Part shown: positions 50,101 to 62,600 of the stretch, piece by piece
Layout of the letters: each line of letters begins with the position of its first letter
Numbering within the stretch: the first letter of the stretch is position 1
From: Rhabdornis inornatus
Taxonomy: Eukaryota > Chordata > Aves > Passeriformes > Rhabdornithidae
Direction of reading: 5' to 3'
DNA: 64,000 nucleotides
Assembly: GCA_013397075.1 (NCBI GenBank)
Contig: VWZS01001992.1
Location: 642,358 to 706,357, forward strand
The notes under the pieces: generated by a model
Seen by the model: the letters and a program-made list of their open reading frames with translations, nothing else
Database searches by the model: none
What the model was told of the DNA's origin: nothing
Position numbers and translations under genes: made by a program

Positions 50101-51293
50101 AAGTGCAGGGACCCTCAGCTGCCTCTTTAAAGGGATAGTCTGTAGATAAACCAAAATTCACAGTTTTAATATGCTCCAGTGATCTATATATGCTAAACAC
50201 TTTCATTTTTGACAGCCTTGAGAAAGGCAAGAGTTGACAGACAGCGTTATTCTGATAATTTTATTCAGTGTTCTTCCTATTTGCTATGAAGGGCATTTCC
50301 CACAAACAATCAAGTACAACTGAATGAGGGAAGCTTGCTAATTTACAAGGGAGAAGAAATTCTGGGATGTTTTCCCATGCCAACCCTTTGATCAGTACTG
50401 CAAATTTGGAACAAGTATGTCAGTTCCAATGTGTACATCCATGCCTCTTTATGGAAGGCAGCTCCTGTGTTCTCCTTACAAACACATCTCTGAGCCTCCC
50501 TTCAGTCTCACACCTGCTCTGAAATTCTGCTGCTGCTCCTGTGGGTCCAGCTCCTATCAAAGGGCGGGTTTGATATAACAAAGAATGTGTGCTGTGTTAT
50601 CTGTGTGTCCTGCACAAGCTGGAGCCTGAGCAGGAGCTCAGGTCTGTGCTGGCCCCAGCATCAGCCCACGGCTCCCCCAGCAGCTCCCCGAGCTCCTGGA
50701 CACAGGGATGGTGCAGGCAGACCCACAGCCCCAGCTCCCAGCCACAGGTTTATTGATCTTTGCCTGAGGCTTCATATAAACTCCAAGTCCAGTAATAAAC
50801 CATGCAGCTTTCTCTGTCACAGCCTCTTGAATACTCTCCTTACAATTTAGTGTTTCCACAAACAACTGTTTACTATTTACTCTCCTGAGCTGCATTGACA
50901 GCACTGGGACTCTTGTTACACTCTGTTGTGTTTCTTATTAATGCCACTTGTGTTCATCACAGCTGAAATACTGCAGTGAATACCAGAGGAATTATGCCTT
51001 AAGTGGAGTCTGAAATGTAAATCTCAGGGTACTGCTCTCCAGTGGCTCATCCAAACTGCCTCTCACTGGTTTGCTCCTTAGGTTGTGCAAAGACAGCCTG
51101 CTCTGTGAGAGCTGTCCCTGAGCTGCCACTGAACACTTGTGCTGAAGGAAGGCTCTGCAGCAGCCCCGGAGAAGGGAGGGGGCAGGAAGGTCCCAGAGCA
51201 GAGCAGGGGTTTGCTGCAGGCAGGGATCTGGGGCACGGGTGGTTCCTGCAGGGTTTGCCTGTGGATGAATTCCAGGAGGGAACAGGGCACCGT

Positions 51294-51326
51294 GGGTGGG
51301 GGGTGATTGCTGGGGGGGCAAAGGGG
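51294..51326 (+). other. Potential G-quadruplex
   Basis: Four G-runs of 3, 6, 7 and 4 bases separated by 1, 8 and 4 bases (GGG T GGGGGG, then GGGGGGG CAAA GGGG). One loop is slightly longer than the classic limit of seven, but the long runs allow shorter-loop registers. Confidence 0.5.
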
Positions 51327-52361
51327 AAATCAGGAAATCCCTGTCCCTCCCTGGCTGTGCAGCAGGAATCAGCCTCGGGAGCAGGGAGCAGGAATGCAGC
51401 ATGCAAGGCTGGAGCAGACAAGGACAGAGTGACACAGTGTGGGCAGGAGGCAGCTCAGGAGTCAAAGCCACGGGAGAAAAACTGGGGCTGGAGCTCGGGG
51501 TCACTCAATGTCTGAGCACATCACACACGTGTTGCTTGGGGGATCTGTTTAAACTGGTTTATCTCATGGACTGGGGTTTTGCAAGTGGTTTAATTGCTGG
51601 TCGGGTGAATGCTTGTCCCTGCAAAACACTGCAAAATGAAAACAGCTGATAATTAATGTCTAATAGCAATATTGCAGCGGGTGTCTTTGCTGCTGCTCTG
51701 CTTCATGTGGGCAGAACTGAAATGGGATGGGGTCAGCAGTAATTCAGCCTGCTTAGGAATGTGGGTTCTGGACTCTTTGATGGACCTTCATTTATCATCT
51801 ATCTCCAGGTGAGATCAGTCAGATGCAGAAAAACCTCAGTGAATTCAGCTTGGGTAGCTTTTGAAAGTGGATGAAAAATGCTGTTAGGAATGAGTCTTAA
51901 GTTTCCAGGGAGGCTGGGGAGAAAGGCTTATCCATTTGTTATCCATTTATTTATTATACTTTAACCAGGGCCACTTTGGCTTTGCTGAATTTTATCTCCT
52001 CAAGGACAGGGGAATCTTAACTTTCTCCACTTGCTTTTCACATTTCTCCTGCTGCAAGGCTCTTTTTTGAAATATATTGTAAAACGAGGTGAAAAAAAGA
52101 TTGAATGTAATTCTTCTGTTGCTACCAGGGGAAGCAATGGCCAAGGTCAAACACTTTCACACTTTTTCCACCTTCGAAGTTTTAGTCACACTACAGTTTC
52201 ATCTGGAGACTTCTAAAGGTTGGTTGGAAACAAGCTTATCAGTCCAGGAATGCAAGTCATGAACAACTTCAGCTCTTTATCTTGCACAGAATTTGACTGC
52301 AGAGGAAACCAAGGATTGATTGGCCTTGGATTATGGTGTCCCAGAGGCCACAGTGCTCAGG

Positions 52362-52438
52362 AGGGGATGGACAGGGCTCAGGGGGATGGACAGTGGTGTG
52401 GAGGGATGGACAGGGCTCAGGGGGGATGGACAGGGCTG
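52362..52438 (+). repeat. GGATGGACAGGGCTCAG minisatellite, about four copies
   Basis: Four copies of an 18-21 base unit with core GGGATGGACAGGGCTCAG; the second copy reads GGACAGTGGTGTGG instead of GGACAGGGCTCAG. The unit contains no stop in several frames, which explains the overlapping short open frames here. Confidence 0.85.
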
Positions 52439-55400
52439 GTGCCCTGCAGCTGCTGCTGGAGCTCATCACTCATCCTGCTGCCCTGCAGAGCCCTCACTGC
52501 AGCAGCCAGGGCAGAGGGTAAAGCAAGGAGCCTGACAGGAACTTTCTCTCAGACTGGGGCATCCAAACACAGCCCCTATTTACTGAAGTGATTAAGTCAT
52601 CTGTTCATTTTCACTGGCTGGGGCTTGGCCTGTGAATACAGAAGTTGGAACTGCCTGTTCTGCACTTGTTTTTCCACAGCTTGGACATTCTCTCTCCAGT
52701 CATATTTGGTTCCATCTCATCCATTTCCTTGTAAGACACAGTGTCTGTTTAGCAGTGACTTATGAAATAAATGAATCTCCAAGGCAGGACACTTCTGCTC
52801 TCTGTCTTACCCTTAATAGGTTTTGAAATGTATGAAATAATTCCTAAGTTGTTTAATAATCATAGTAATTATCCCTACTTCACATGTGATTATTTTTTTA
52901 AAAGGACTCTTTTTATAATTTACTCTTTATTAAGGAAAAGTCTTTAACAGTCTTTAACAGTGTTTATCACAAAGGCACGTTTAAATCTATTCTGTTCCAT
53001 TTCGGTTTCTCAGAACAGTCTTTTCACTTCTCCATAGAAAATGGGAATGGACAAAATGTGAAGTATGTGTGAGTGAAATGATGGTGCATGGCCTGGTGGA
53101 GAAATGGATCTTTTAAAAATAGTATCTTGCAATCTTTGTCCTAATGGATTTGGAATGGGCCTGTTCTGAGCTTGGTGATGTGGGGCTGGTGTAGCTGCCA
53201 GCTCAGCTGCCTCTGTTTAGCTTTGTGAAGAGCTTTCCCTGCTGTATTTTTTAAATACAGAACTAAAACCATGCTGAGCTTTTCTTTTGCCCTGACAGGA
53301 GCTTTTATGTGTGAGCAGTGGCTGCTTTCCCTTTGCTGTGCTGCAGCCCTGTGCAGAGCTCAGTGTGTTTTGGGAGCAGCCAGCCTGGCATCACCTCTGC
53401 TTACTGGGAGCTTCTGAAGGAACGACCCTTTTAGGATTCATTATTTGCCTGTCCTCCCTTTGCATAAACGAGGGAAATATCTGTCCCCTTTGGGAGGGAG
53501 GGGGACAATGGAGAACAGCCCCCAGGGTGAAGGGATCCCCAGCTCTGTCAGGGACACGGTGTGATGTGTGATCCTTGTGTTTCCCCAGCAGCCAGGGGCT
53601 GTGCAGGAGCTGCTGCTCTGGAAAACCCAGCAGGCAGCTCAGCTGGGCTGGGGAACAGAACCTGACACACAGGGATTCGTTTTTAAGGAAGGCTTGTGAG
53701 AGTGAGTGAGCACACACAGGTATGAGGCTAATGCAATACATGTGCTAAAAGAAGAAAAGAACCTGCAGTTAGTTTTCCTTGCTCAGCACCAGCACTGGCA
53801 CTGCTGTGTGCCAGGGAAAGGAATGGAGAGCTGAGTGGGCACGGAGCCAGAGCTCCCCTCGCAGCCCTGCTTCCCCCTGGGACTCCCTCACCCACAGGGG
53901 ACTCCCCAATGCTCCTGCAGCCCTGAAAGGTCTCTCCTACACAGATCCCTCACAGATCCCTCACAGCTTCTCCAGCAGCCCTGCTCCTGCTCAGTGCCTC
54001 CCCCTGGTTCTGCCCTCCCAGCTTTGGGGACATCTCTCAGTGCAGTGCCACTGACCTTGTCCCTGGGCCTCTCTGTGTGCCTTTCTCTTGCTTTCTTTTT
54101 CTGGGGAAAACGAGATGTCTATTTGTACATATAAACACAGATATCTGATAACATGCCTAAAATGCCCAAGTAATTCCTTCATTGAAGTGTGTACAACAAA
54201 AGCAGTGTTTCCATTTTCATCCCCAAATAATGCATCCCTCCTCGCTGTTTCTGTGCTGGATGCCAGGGTGCAGCCCCTGGTGTGAGCTGTGGCCACATTT
54301 CCCGTGCACACTGACAGAGTAAGGATGGGGAATTCACCCTGTCCTGGGCTCTGCTGACAGCCTCAGCATGGGGACATTGGGGACATCGTGCTGTCCTTGG
54401 CTCCACTGGCCTGTCCTGAGCAGGATGAGGGCTGCCACCAAGGCACATCACAGGGATTCCCACGGCAGGGATGGAGCCAAGGGCTCACCACCTACAAACG
54501 TGAGTTCCTGTTTTTAATGGATTAAGGCCATAATTCTATTGAACTCTCCACCAAGGAAGGAAAGAACTACAGCTGTGCTTTATGAAAACAAGATGAATGA
54601 GCAGATTTGGGACAGTCCAGGCTGATCTTGGTAAACAGACCTGACCTGTGCAGGAGCACAGGGGCTGCCAGCTGCTGCTCTAATTTATTCAAAACTGTGC
54701 AATTAATTGAAGCATGGTGGGAAGAAATTATTTAAATTTGGTTTATAAAGGCAAGGTCCTGCAGGACTGAGATGCATGAGACTGGAAAAAAATGGTTTCC
54801 TTATCATTCCCTTCTCCCTTTCCATACCAGTTTCCTGATATATATCTATCCTGGGTATAGAACTCCACATAAAAACTGCGGATATTTAACTTATTTCCTT
54901 GCTGTGTTTGACCTGTGTATGTGGTGACATAAAAGACAGGAGAACTGAGAAACACTGATTTTTATTAGTTTTCTTTCCCTCCACAAATCTGTTTGGTTGA
55001 AAATAGAAGCAGTGTAAATAATGCCAAATGTATTGGTACCTAAATCCCTCCAGGTGCAATAATGCAAGGAATTGATGAAACCAGGTATGGACTGCTGTTA
55101 AAACACACTTTTCTTTCTGAAAACATAACCATGGATTAAGTCAATTTGGTAGTTAAGAATTGGAATTTGACTGTGCAGACGACAAAGAAAGGTTTCTAAT
55201 TATATTATATTGTTGTTATATATTTGCTCAGAGTAGGACTGTGAGAAAGGCAATTTTTGGACTGAAATTTTAGAGCAGACCTCCTTTGCTATAATACATC
55301 ATACTTGTAGCAAACCTCCTGTGTTTCAAAGATCAGCTTTCCAAACTTTGTGTCCCAGGAGCTTGTTCTTTACGTGTTTTTTCGCCTATTGGAAGCATCT

Positions 55401-55803
55401 CAGTTTTTGCAGCTTTAGTTTTGGATGGACAGTTATAGTGAGGGAGTTTAGTCCAAGAATATCAGTGTGGTTTTTATCACTGTGATTGGGCTGCTCTGTT
55501 AATGGTTTACTTTAAACAAAGAGATCTTTGCTGTGGTGTTTGCTGCCCAGTCATAACTATCTGGAATATTTCAAATATTCCTAGCTTTTCACTCACAAGG
55601 ATAAGAGCATCTGCAGCTGGCTGTCCTTTTCAATGTATCTTGCTTCTGCCTTAAGTATTTCCCTTGGAATTCTCAGGAGCTTTGGGAATGGTTTTTTGAA
55701 CTCTCAATCCCTGGCTGGCTGTAGCTGGACACCCAGCAGGCTGTTGTATCCTGTGCTCCAGGCAAAACCTGCAAAAATGACTGAGAAACCTCCCTCAGAG
55801 CAG
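52439..55803. other. Noncoding unique DNA, no gene recognised
   Basis: No recognisable coding region. Small tandem duplications occur, such as AGTCTTTAAC twice at about 52940-52965 and CACAGATCCCT twice at about 53941-53967. The left third is AT-rich and the middle GC-rich. No named repeat family was seen. Confidence 0.55.
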
Positions 55804-56111
55804 CTGGATTCTGCCTTTGGAGAGGCTGGATTCTGCCTTTGGAGAGGCTGGATTCTGATTTTGGAAAGGCTGGATTCTGCCTTTGGAGAGGCTGGATTCT
55901 GCCCTTGGAGCAGCTGGATTCTGCCCTTGGACAGGCTGGATTCTGCCCTTGAAGAGGCTGGATTCTGCCTTTGGAAAGGCTGGATTCTGCCTTTGGAGAG
56001 GCTGGATTCTGATTTTGGAAAGGCTGGATTCTGCCTTTGGAGAGGCTGGATTCTGCCCTTGGAGCAGCTGGATTCTGCCCTTGGAGCAGCTGGATTCTGC
56101 CCTTGGAGGAA
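55804..56111 (+). repeat. 22-bp minisatellite: 14 units as a 2 x 154-bp higher-order repeat
   Basis: Fourteen units start exactly every 22 bases from 55804 to 56090 with no insertion or deletion. The unit begins CTGGATTCTGCCTTTGGA and ends GAGG, AAGG, GCAG or CAGG. Units 2-5 are identical to units 9-12 (including the distinctive ATTTTGGAAAGG form at units 3 and 10), and unit 1 pairs with 8 (one difference), 6 with 13 (three) and 7 with 14 (four). The array is therefore two seven-unit blocks, 55804-55957 and 55958-56111, differing at eight positions by my count. No stop codon occurs in any forward frame, so a 22-residue periodic open frame crosses it (55633-56280), and long minus-strand frames do too; I regard these as artefacts. 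Confidence 0.95.
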
Positions 56112-59100
56112 GCTGGGTGCTGTGCTGGGCCCTGCAGCACTGGGGACACTGGCACTGGTTAAAATGCACTGCAGGGACTGGGGCTGGCACTGGGCAGTGT
56201 CTCTGCCTTGTGTGCAGACAGAACCTGAGCATTTCCAGTTCTTGGGCAGTTTGGGGGCTGAGGGCTCTCAGCAATTCTGAAATGGCTGTTCCAGACTCAT
56301 TTCCCTCCTGCCCTGAGGTGCTGCAGTGAATGTTACCGTGGACAGAAATGAAGTTAAACATCAACAGCAAAGAGGATCAGGGTATAAGCTGAACAGTTGT
56401 TAGCCTGTTTCATTAAGGCATATGCATGGTTTTATGGCCTGAAAACACCCCATTTAATTAGTGCTTTGTTCTTCAGATTGTTAGTTCCTCTAAGAAAATT
56501 TATTTTTTTCCCAGTAAGAAAATGAAGCTATAAAAAAAAGCTGTTTCACTGTTTCTAGAGGGTGACACTGTGCAGTTTGCTGTTTCCCTCGATGGCCCAA
56601 GGCCAGTGCTGAAGCTGCAGAAGGACTCCCCTCACATCCCAGCCAGACACAGGGAAATTCATTTCTATTGTATACTGATTTAAACTTGTATTTGGCATTA
56701 GCTTTAAAACTGATTCTAAATCAGCAAACTCCTTTAGGAGCATTTCCAAAGGAGCTGGGACATTAAGAATCCTTCATTGCACAACTGGAGAGGTGTGGGT
56801 TGTGCCAGGCTAGGGCTGCAGTGTCAGAACAAATTCCTCTCCCAGGAGCTTTATTGTGCAGTTCTTGCCACGTCACAGGAGTCCCCAAGGTACACACAAA
56901 ACTGCACCCAGGAAAATCCATAGAAATACAGATGGAAAAATCTTGTTTGATAAAAATGAACATTCTTTCCCCTCAGTACACGACAGTTCACCTCATGAAA
57001 GCATTTCTATCTGATTTTTAACATCTCTGAGCATAAAAAAATTGGTCTGTTCAAAGAGCCCAGGTAACTCACAGTGAGATGACTTAATCATGTACTTTGG
57101 TTATTTTGCTACTTGAAGAATTGATTAGTTATGATACAGAACAAGTAGCAAACTGGCTGGTAACACAAGTTCTTCTCTTCTATCTTAGAGGGAAAAACAT
57201 GTTCTCTATTTCCTTCTAGTGTCTGGCTTTTATCACTGAAAAACACGGGATCATAAAGTGCATCACAGCATTCCCAGGGAATGTTATCCATGGCTGCACT
57301 GACCTGCATGGGGAGGTGCTGAGCAGGGCTGGGCAGTGCCAGCTGGATTCAGCACCCCGGGGCAGAGCATGCCAGCGTGTCCCTCTTCTTATTTGTCTAA
57401 ACTCTTGAGAGAGAAAGAACATGCAGAAACAAGAAGAACAGGAAGCACTGAGTCTCACAGCAAACTGCTCCTTGCAGTTCTCTTTTTGGGGTTTCCAAGC
57501 AATGAAACAAAAGGTTTCTCTTGCTTTCAGACTGCATTTGAAAACGTTTTCAGTCACTTTATTTCCCTTTCATCTCCTGAGAAACTGAGCAAAACTGTAA
57601 ATGAAACAAAAGCACTTTGACACCACAGATGAATCCGGAGGTATTTAACAGCACAGAACTTGCTAGGAAGAAGCCAGGCAACATTTTCTGAGAAAGAAAT
57701 GTTCTTGCTGTATGCCTGGTATCTTAATCCACTCCTACCTTTTGTCTTCTATACCCCAGAGGAGCATAATTCAGCATCAAAAACCCTCCTTACAAAACAC
57801 ACAATAGCAGCCTGTAAAAATGAACTGCAAAGCACAGTAAGAACATGCACAAATAGGAGCAGTGCTGAAACAGGAATCACAGTCCACAGGCTCCTCCTCA
57901 TCACTGTGGCTGTGCCGTGGGCACTGGGGGGTTCAGTCCTTGCAGATGACTTTTCCAGCTCTCTGTGTTCCAGGTACTTGTAAGGTCTTTGCAAAGCCAA
58001 GAGCTCGGAGCAGTGTGTCCTCACACTCTGACAGAGGCTCTTGCCTCTTCCAGCTCTTCCCAACTAGGTAAAGTATGTGGAAGGACCCTGCCCAGCCCAG
58101 CTGACCCGCTGGAAGAAATCATTTTGTGTGGCTCTCGTGCCAAGTTCTGCCAGAGTAGCTTGAAAAGCATTTAAAGTCTTTATTAACATTTACAAACCAG
58201 TTTATTCTCCATGGCAGTGATGCTGGGCAAGGCTTCTGCTTATTTTGGGTCCAACCTTGCCTCTCTGGAAGAAAGCCTTTTGCAAGGTCTTGATCACCTT
58301 CAGTTTGAATCAAGGAATGAAATCAGTCCATGAGTAATTTTGAAACCCACTAAAAAGCAGTGAGATTGTTTTGTCTGTGGGGATTTGTTTCAGTGATAAA
58401 ATGAGCAGCCTCAGCCAGATTTGCTGCACAGGCAGAGTGCACTGGCCACGCTGCTGCATCAGAGGCCTTGGCAAAGCAGGACTTGCTCTGTCCATTCCTT
58501 TTTTCCCTTCCTTTTGAAACCAGAGTTCCTTTCTTTTGGGAATCTGTTTTTGGCTCAGTGTGTCTCTACCCCCTCATCTCTCTCTTTCCAGTCTTGTTAG
58601 AAGTGCTGCATGAATTCTCAGGCTCTCACTGCTCCTGACCTGCTGCTGTTCCAGCTGAAGGGCTTTTCTCTCCTGCAATATCCTCATTTACACACCCCCT
58701 CTCCTTTTGTCCTCCTCAGGACCGCACTTATCAGGTCTAGAATTTCAACTCTGTTCTGTGTGGTAGGTCAGGAAATAAGTCACAGTAAGGTGAAGGATGA
58801 AAAAAGGACTTAGATAATATGTCAGAAATTATTTCCAAATGAGAAGAACACTGAAGTGACTGCTAGAAAATTAGAGTTTGGATCTGACTGGAAAGGAGAC
58901 AGCTCAAGAAACTGGGCTTAGAGAAACCATAGAGCTGAATTTTGGCACGTCCAACAGCAGAATAAATCCCACTAATTAAAATGTATTTGAGCTAATTAGT
59001 AGGATCAGAGTTGAATTAGGAACACTTTTAATAGCTTGGAGAGGAAAGATAATAAAAGAAGTGCCAATTTTTCAAAATGTTTAGGAAAGACGTGGGGGGA

Positions 59101-59567
59101 TGGGGAAATGTGAGAGGGGCCTCTCACTAAGCAGATGAGGGAATTTGGTCAAACTCGTGGTTATTTAGGTGCAATTAAGCCTAGTGCAGCCCGAAGGCAG
59201 GCTTGTGGAGTGAGGAATGAGGGTCCCCAGCCCGGCAGGCTGGGCTCTGCACACATCCATCCCTGCATAGTTTCCACTGAAGGACTGCAGCCAAGCCAGG
59301 CGTGGAGCCTGCCTGTGGGGAGCACACATGGGAAACTGGAATTTAAGGGGAAAGGCACTTCAGAGCTGCAGCTCGTTAGAGAAAAACAGACACAAGCTTC
59401 CTTCCCTGCCTCACACTCCAGATTTCCTCACTCTCTCATTCTGTTGCTATGGCATTCACAAAATTCCAGCATTTCAATGCAGCAAAGGGGAAATCTGGCA
59501 CATAACTGCAGGTTAATCAGCTGTTTGAAACGAAATCAGGTTCAGCATTTCTAAAATCACCCCAATT
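56112..59567. other. Noncoding unique DNA, no gene recognised
   Basis: No open frame resembles a known protein and no named repeat was recognised. The sequence is mixed in composition with few CpGs. Confidence 0.55.
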
Positions 59568-59675
59568 ACAGAATCACAAGACCAGTTAGATTGGAAAGGT
59601 CCTCTAAGATCACGGAGTCCAACCTTTGACCGAGCTGTGCCTTGTCACCTGGAACTGAGGTGTGCCATTCCCTGG
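59568..59675 (-). mobile_element. CR1 LINE 3'-end fragment (degenerate)
   Basis: The plus strand begins ACAGAATCAC, the reverse complement of the ATTCTGTG-type terminal octamer of CR1 non-LTR retrotransposons, followed by a TTGGAAAGGTCCTCTAAGAT stretch, then GAGTCCAACCTTTGACC and a diverged CTTGTCACC ... ACTGAGGTGTGCCA segment, all in the order seen in the reverse complement of avian CR1 3' untranslated regions. The element is therefore on the minus strand, with its 3' end at the left. Only about 110 bases can be followed and no reverse transcriptase remnant is present, so it is a dead 5'-truncated copy. Family assignment rests on memory of the CR1 consensus, not on a search. Confidence 0.8.
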
Positions 59676-62600
59676 GGCTCTATCTCACCTGAGAAGGTGG
59701 GGTTTGAAAAGTCTCAGCCCCTGTTCACAGCAGCTGTGGAGTGCCCACGATGCCCAGCCTGCAGTGGGCACCTGCAACCTGCTGGCAAGGGCAGGGCTGG
59801 CCAAGCCCAGGGGCTCCACAGGGCTGGGAGTCACAGCCTGAGAGGAGGGGCTGAGAACAGGTGACTCCTGCTCCCACTGCAGAGTGGCAGTGATGTATCA
59901 CACCCAGGAATTACCTTTTTTTTTTTTTAAATTTCTGTATGGGCAGAATGTTTATTCCTTAAAAAAAAAACCAAAACNAGGCAGAGCACAGCAGAGCCAG
60001 CAATCCAGCCCTGAGCTGCACACACTGTCCGTGCAGGCTCCCAGCTTGCCTGAGTTTCTAATGGCAACCACAAAAACTCTCCAGCTATGGCAAGCAGTGC
60101 CTCCAACCTTTTGTGAGGAGATGTTTGAAATCCTGCAAACTCTTTAAATAGCAACATCTTATGAACTACAGTCATCAGATTAAAGAGCTTTTATCTACAT
60201 TTTCTAGAACTTTCTCTTAACTGTTCTCCTATGGAAGGAATGGTCTTTGAGTTACCGAGAGGAAATTCACTGTCAGAATTTCAAAATGGAATTGTAAAAC
60301 TGGAAAAAAAATGTATATTACTAAACTGGAGGTGAAGGGACACACTTCCCAGTTTCATAATTCTCCTTCAATATTCAGATTCATTTCATAGTCACTGAAA
60401 AAAAATTAAAAATATGTGTAACTTTTGGAAGGTTTTATAGCCTTTGACAGAAATTGCCTACTTTAATGTTAGACTGACCTAACCCTGATTATCTACCTTG
60501 AAGCCTGTGGGAGTTTTACTGGTGAAAGTATTGGGAGATATAAACTGTGTTGGAAAATTAAAAGCAAAACTAAAGAAGGACATATAATTCAAGCAAGGCA
60601 GGAAATATTTTTCACACTAAAATATGAAATACACACGCACAAAATACGGTTAACATATTGAAATCTCAAATACTTCCTGTTAGAAAACTGCTGGTCAGCT
60701 CTATAAATGATGGAGCTGCCTCCTTCTCTCACAGAAGACACAATCTCTGCACCCACCTCTGAGGCAGTAAAGGAAGAGACATCATCAGGAAATAGTGCTG
60801 GTAAATCAAGAGGGAAACAAGTAATACGAGTCTAAATCTTAGCAAATACAAAGTTAAGTTTACAATCATAGACAAGAATTTGTCTCCTCCATGACAAGAG
60901 TGGCAGAGGCAGCAGTATCTCAGTGCTCAGTTGTGTTTCTTGGGTACTTTCTTTCTTACTCTTTTTCTTTTCATCCCAGCTCAGCAGTAAAACAACATCT
61001 TGTTTCAACTTTGATGCTCCCTGGGCATTACCAGGTCCTTTATTCCTGCAGCACAATGAGATGTGGTTTTCCCCTAAAAGCTTTCAATTAATGCTGCAAA
61101 GCTTTCTATTATTGCTGGGTATTTTAGCAACAGCCAAAACCAATTTAGATGAAAATAGGAATAATGAAATGTCTTCTGCCATCTTGGAGTGATTTACAGT
61201 TAAAATTTGGCTGAGCAGTGTTCAGAGTAAAGTCTCTCACAGCCTATGTACAGTTGTAGAGAAAAGAAAGGGGGCAGGAGGTCGGAAGGCTCGACCCTTC
61301 CTGAGCGCTGTGCCTGTGTTGCTGGAGTAACCGAGTGCTCCTTGGGAAAATCCTGCTGCCTGCATTGGAAAGAGGCTCCACTCCCTCGGTTCATGTCCCT
61401 GGAAAAGCAGTGAAACCAGCGACACAAGATCTCACCAGTGCCTGCCTCTGTCACACTGACACCTCGTCTTTTCTTTGCTGGTGGTGACCCCTGTCACTCC
61501 TGTGCTTGGGAAGGGTTTTTGTGGGACAGAGGGAGCCTTTTCCCCTGCATACTGATTCTGGGACAGAGACTTGCTCTGAGCAGAGCACGGCTGCCTCTTC
61601 TTCAGCTGCCTGTGAACAGGCCAGGGAAACACAAGAGTTTCAGAAGAATGTTATTTATGCTGCTACTCCCTAGCTGGCACTCAATACACCTGGGACATGC
61701 AGTCAAATCCTTTGGGATCGACCAGCAGCTGGGCACTTCTCCCGGAGCCACTGCAGCCCTGCCCTCTCTGGGAGGCACAGAGGGGACAGATGTGCTGGCA
61801 ATGCCCCTGGACAGGCCAGGGACAGCAGGCACTGGCCCCAACCAGCAGCCAGGGCCACCTGCACAGCTCTGCAGCTGCAGGGCATGGCCAGGACCAGCCT
61901 ACAGGACACAAGCAGTGAGCTCTGCGTTTGAGACATGGAGCTTTTGGGTCAGAAATAAAGCCAGGTCTCACTGCTGGTTCTGCTCTTTGATTGCACAGAG
62001 AGGCAGAGTGTGCTTTTGATGTGGATGTAGGGAGAAGATGAAGAATGCTCCGTTTTCCTTGGCAGATTTTCAGGCAATAACCATGTTCTCCACTGAACAT
62101 ACCTGTGCCCACCCTCGAACCTCCACCTGCCTCATGCTGGTTATGATAACCGTGGGCTTCTGACACCACAGAGTGTCTGTGCAGGCAGGAATCGAAATGT
62201 TTCTGGTTGGGTGCCAATTCCTGACACCAGCTTTTAGGTCTCGTGGCTGGGAAATGGGAGGTTCCCTTGAAACTCTCTCTCATAAATGCTCAAGGTGCAT
62301 TTCTGGGTTAACTGCAGTGCTGTGAAGATGGGTGGAAATCTTCCCCACAGGTTCCTGCCCCCCATGCCAAGGGTGCAGCATTCCAGGCTCTGTGCTGGCC
62401 AGGGATCTGGCCCGGGGAAGGACACACTGCTGGGCCTGGGCTCTGAGCAGCTCAGCTTTGGGCACTGCTGTGCAACGGCCTCAGGGATTTCACACTGACC
62501 TGGCTTTGTAGGAAGGCTTAATAACCACGTTTACATTTCTTTCTTCTCTTAAATTACAGAGTTGATTTTACTTTTATTATGATGGCAATTTTATTGTAAG

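Larger units (their letters stand above)
46011..52361. other. GC-rich noncoding DNA, no gene recognised
   Basis: No open frame resembles a known protein. The interval 46330-46525 holds clustered CpGs (for example GCCCGG, GCGCTCGCC, GCCGGGAG) and may be a small CpG island. An exact 13-base direct repeat (GCATTACCTGGTG) occurs at 46788 and 46837. A run of T lies at 47129-47144. A guanine-rich potential quadruplex sits at 51294-51326. A patch at 49480-49600 also has several CpGs. Confidence 0.5.

Noticed and set aside
59443..59456. GTTGCTATGGCATT resembling an RFX X-box
   Set aside because: The right half-site lacks the AAC end, and the surrounding sequence shows no sign of a conserved element.
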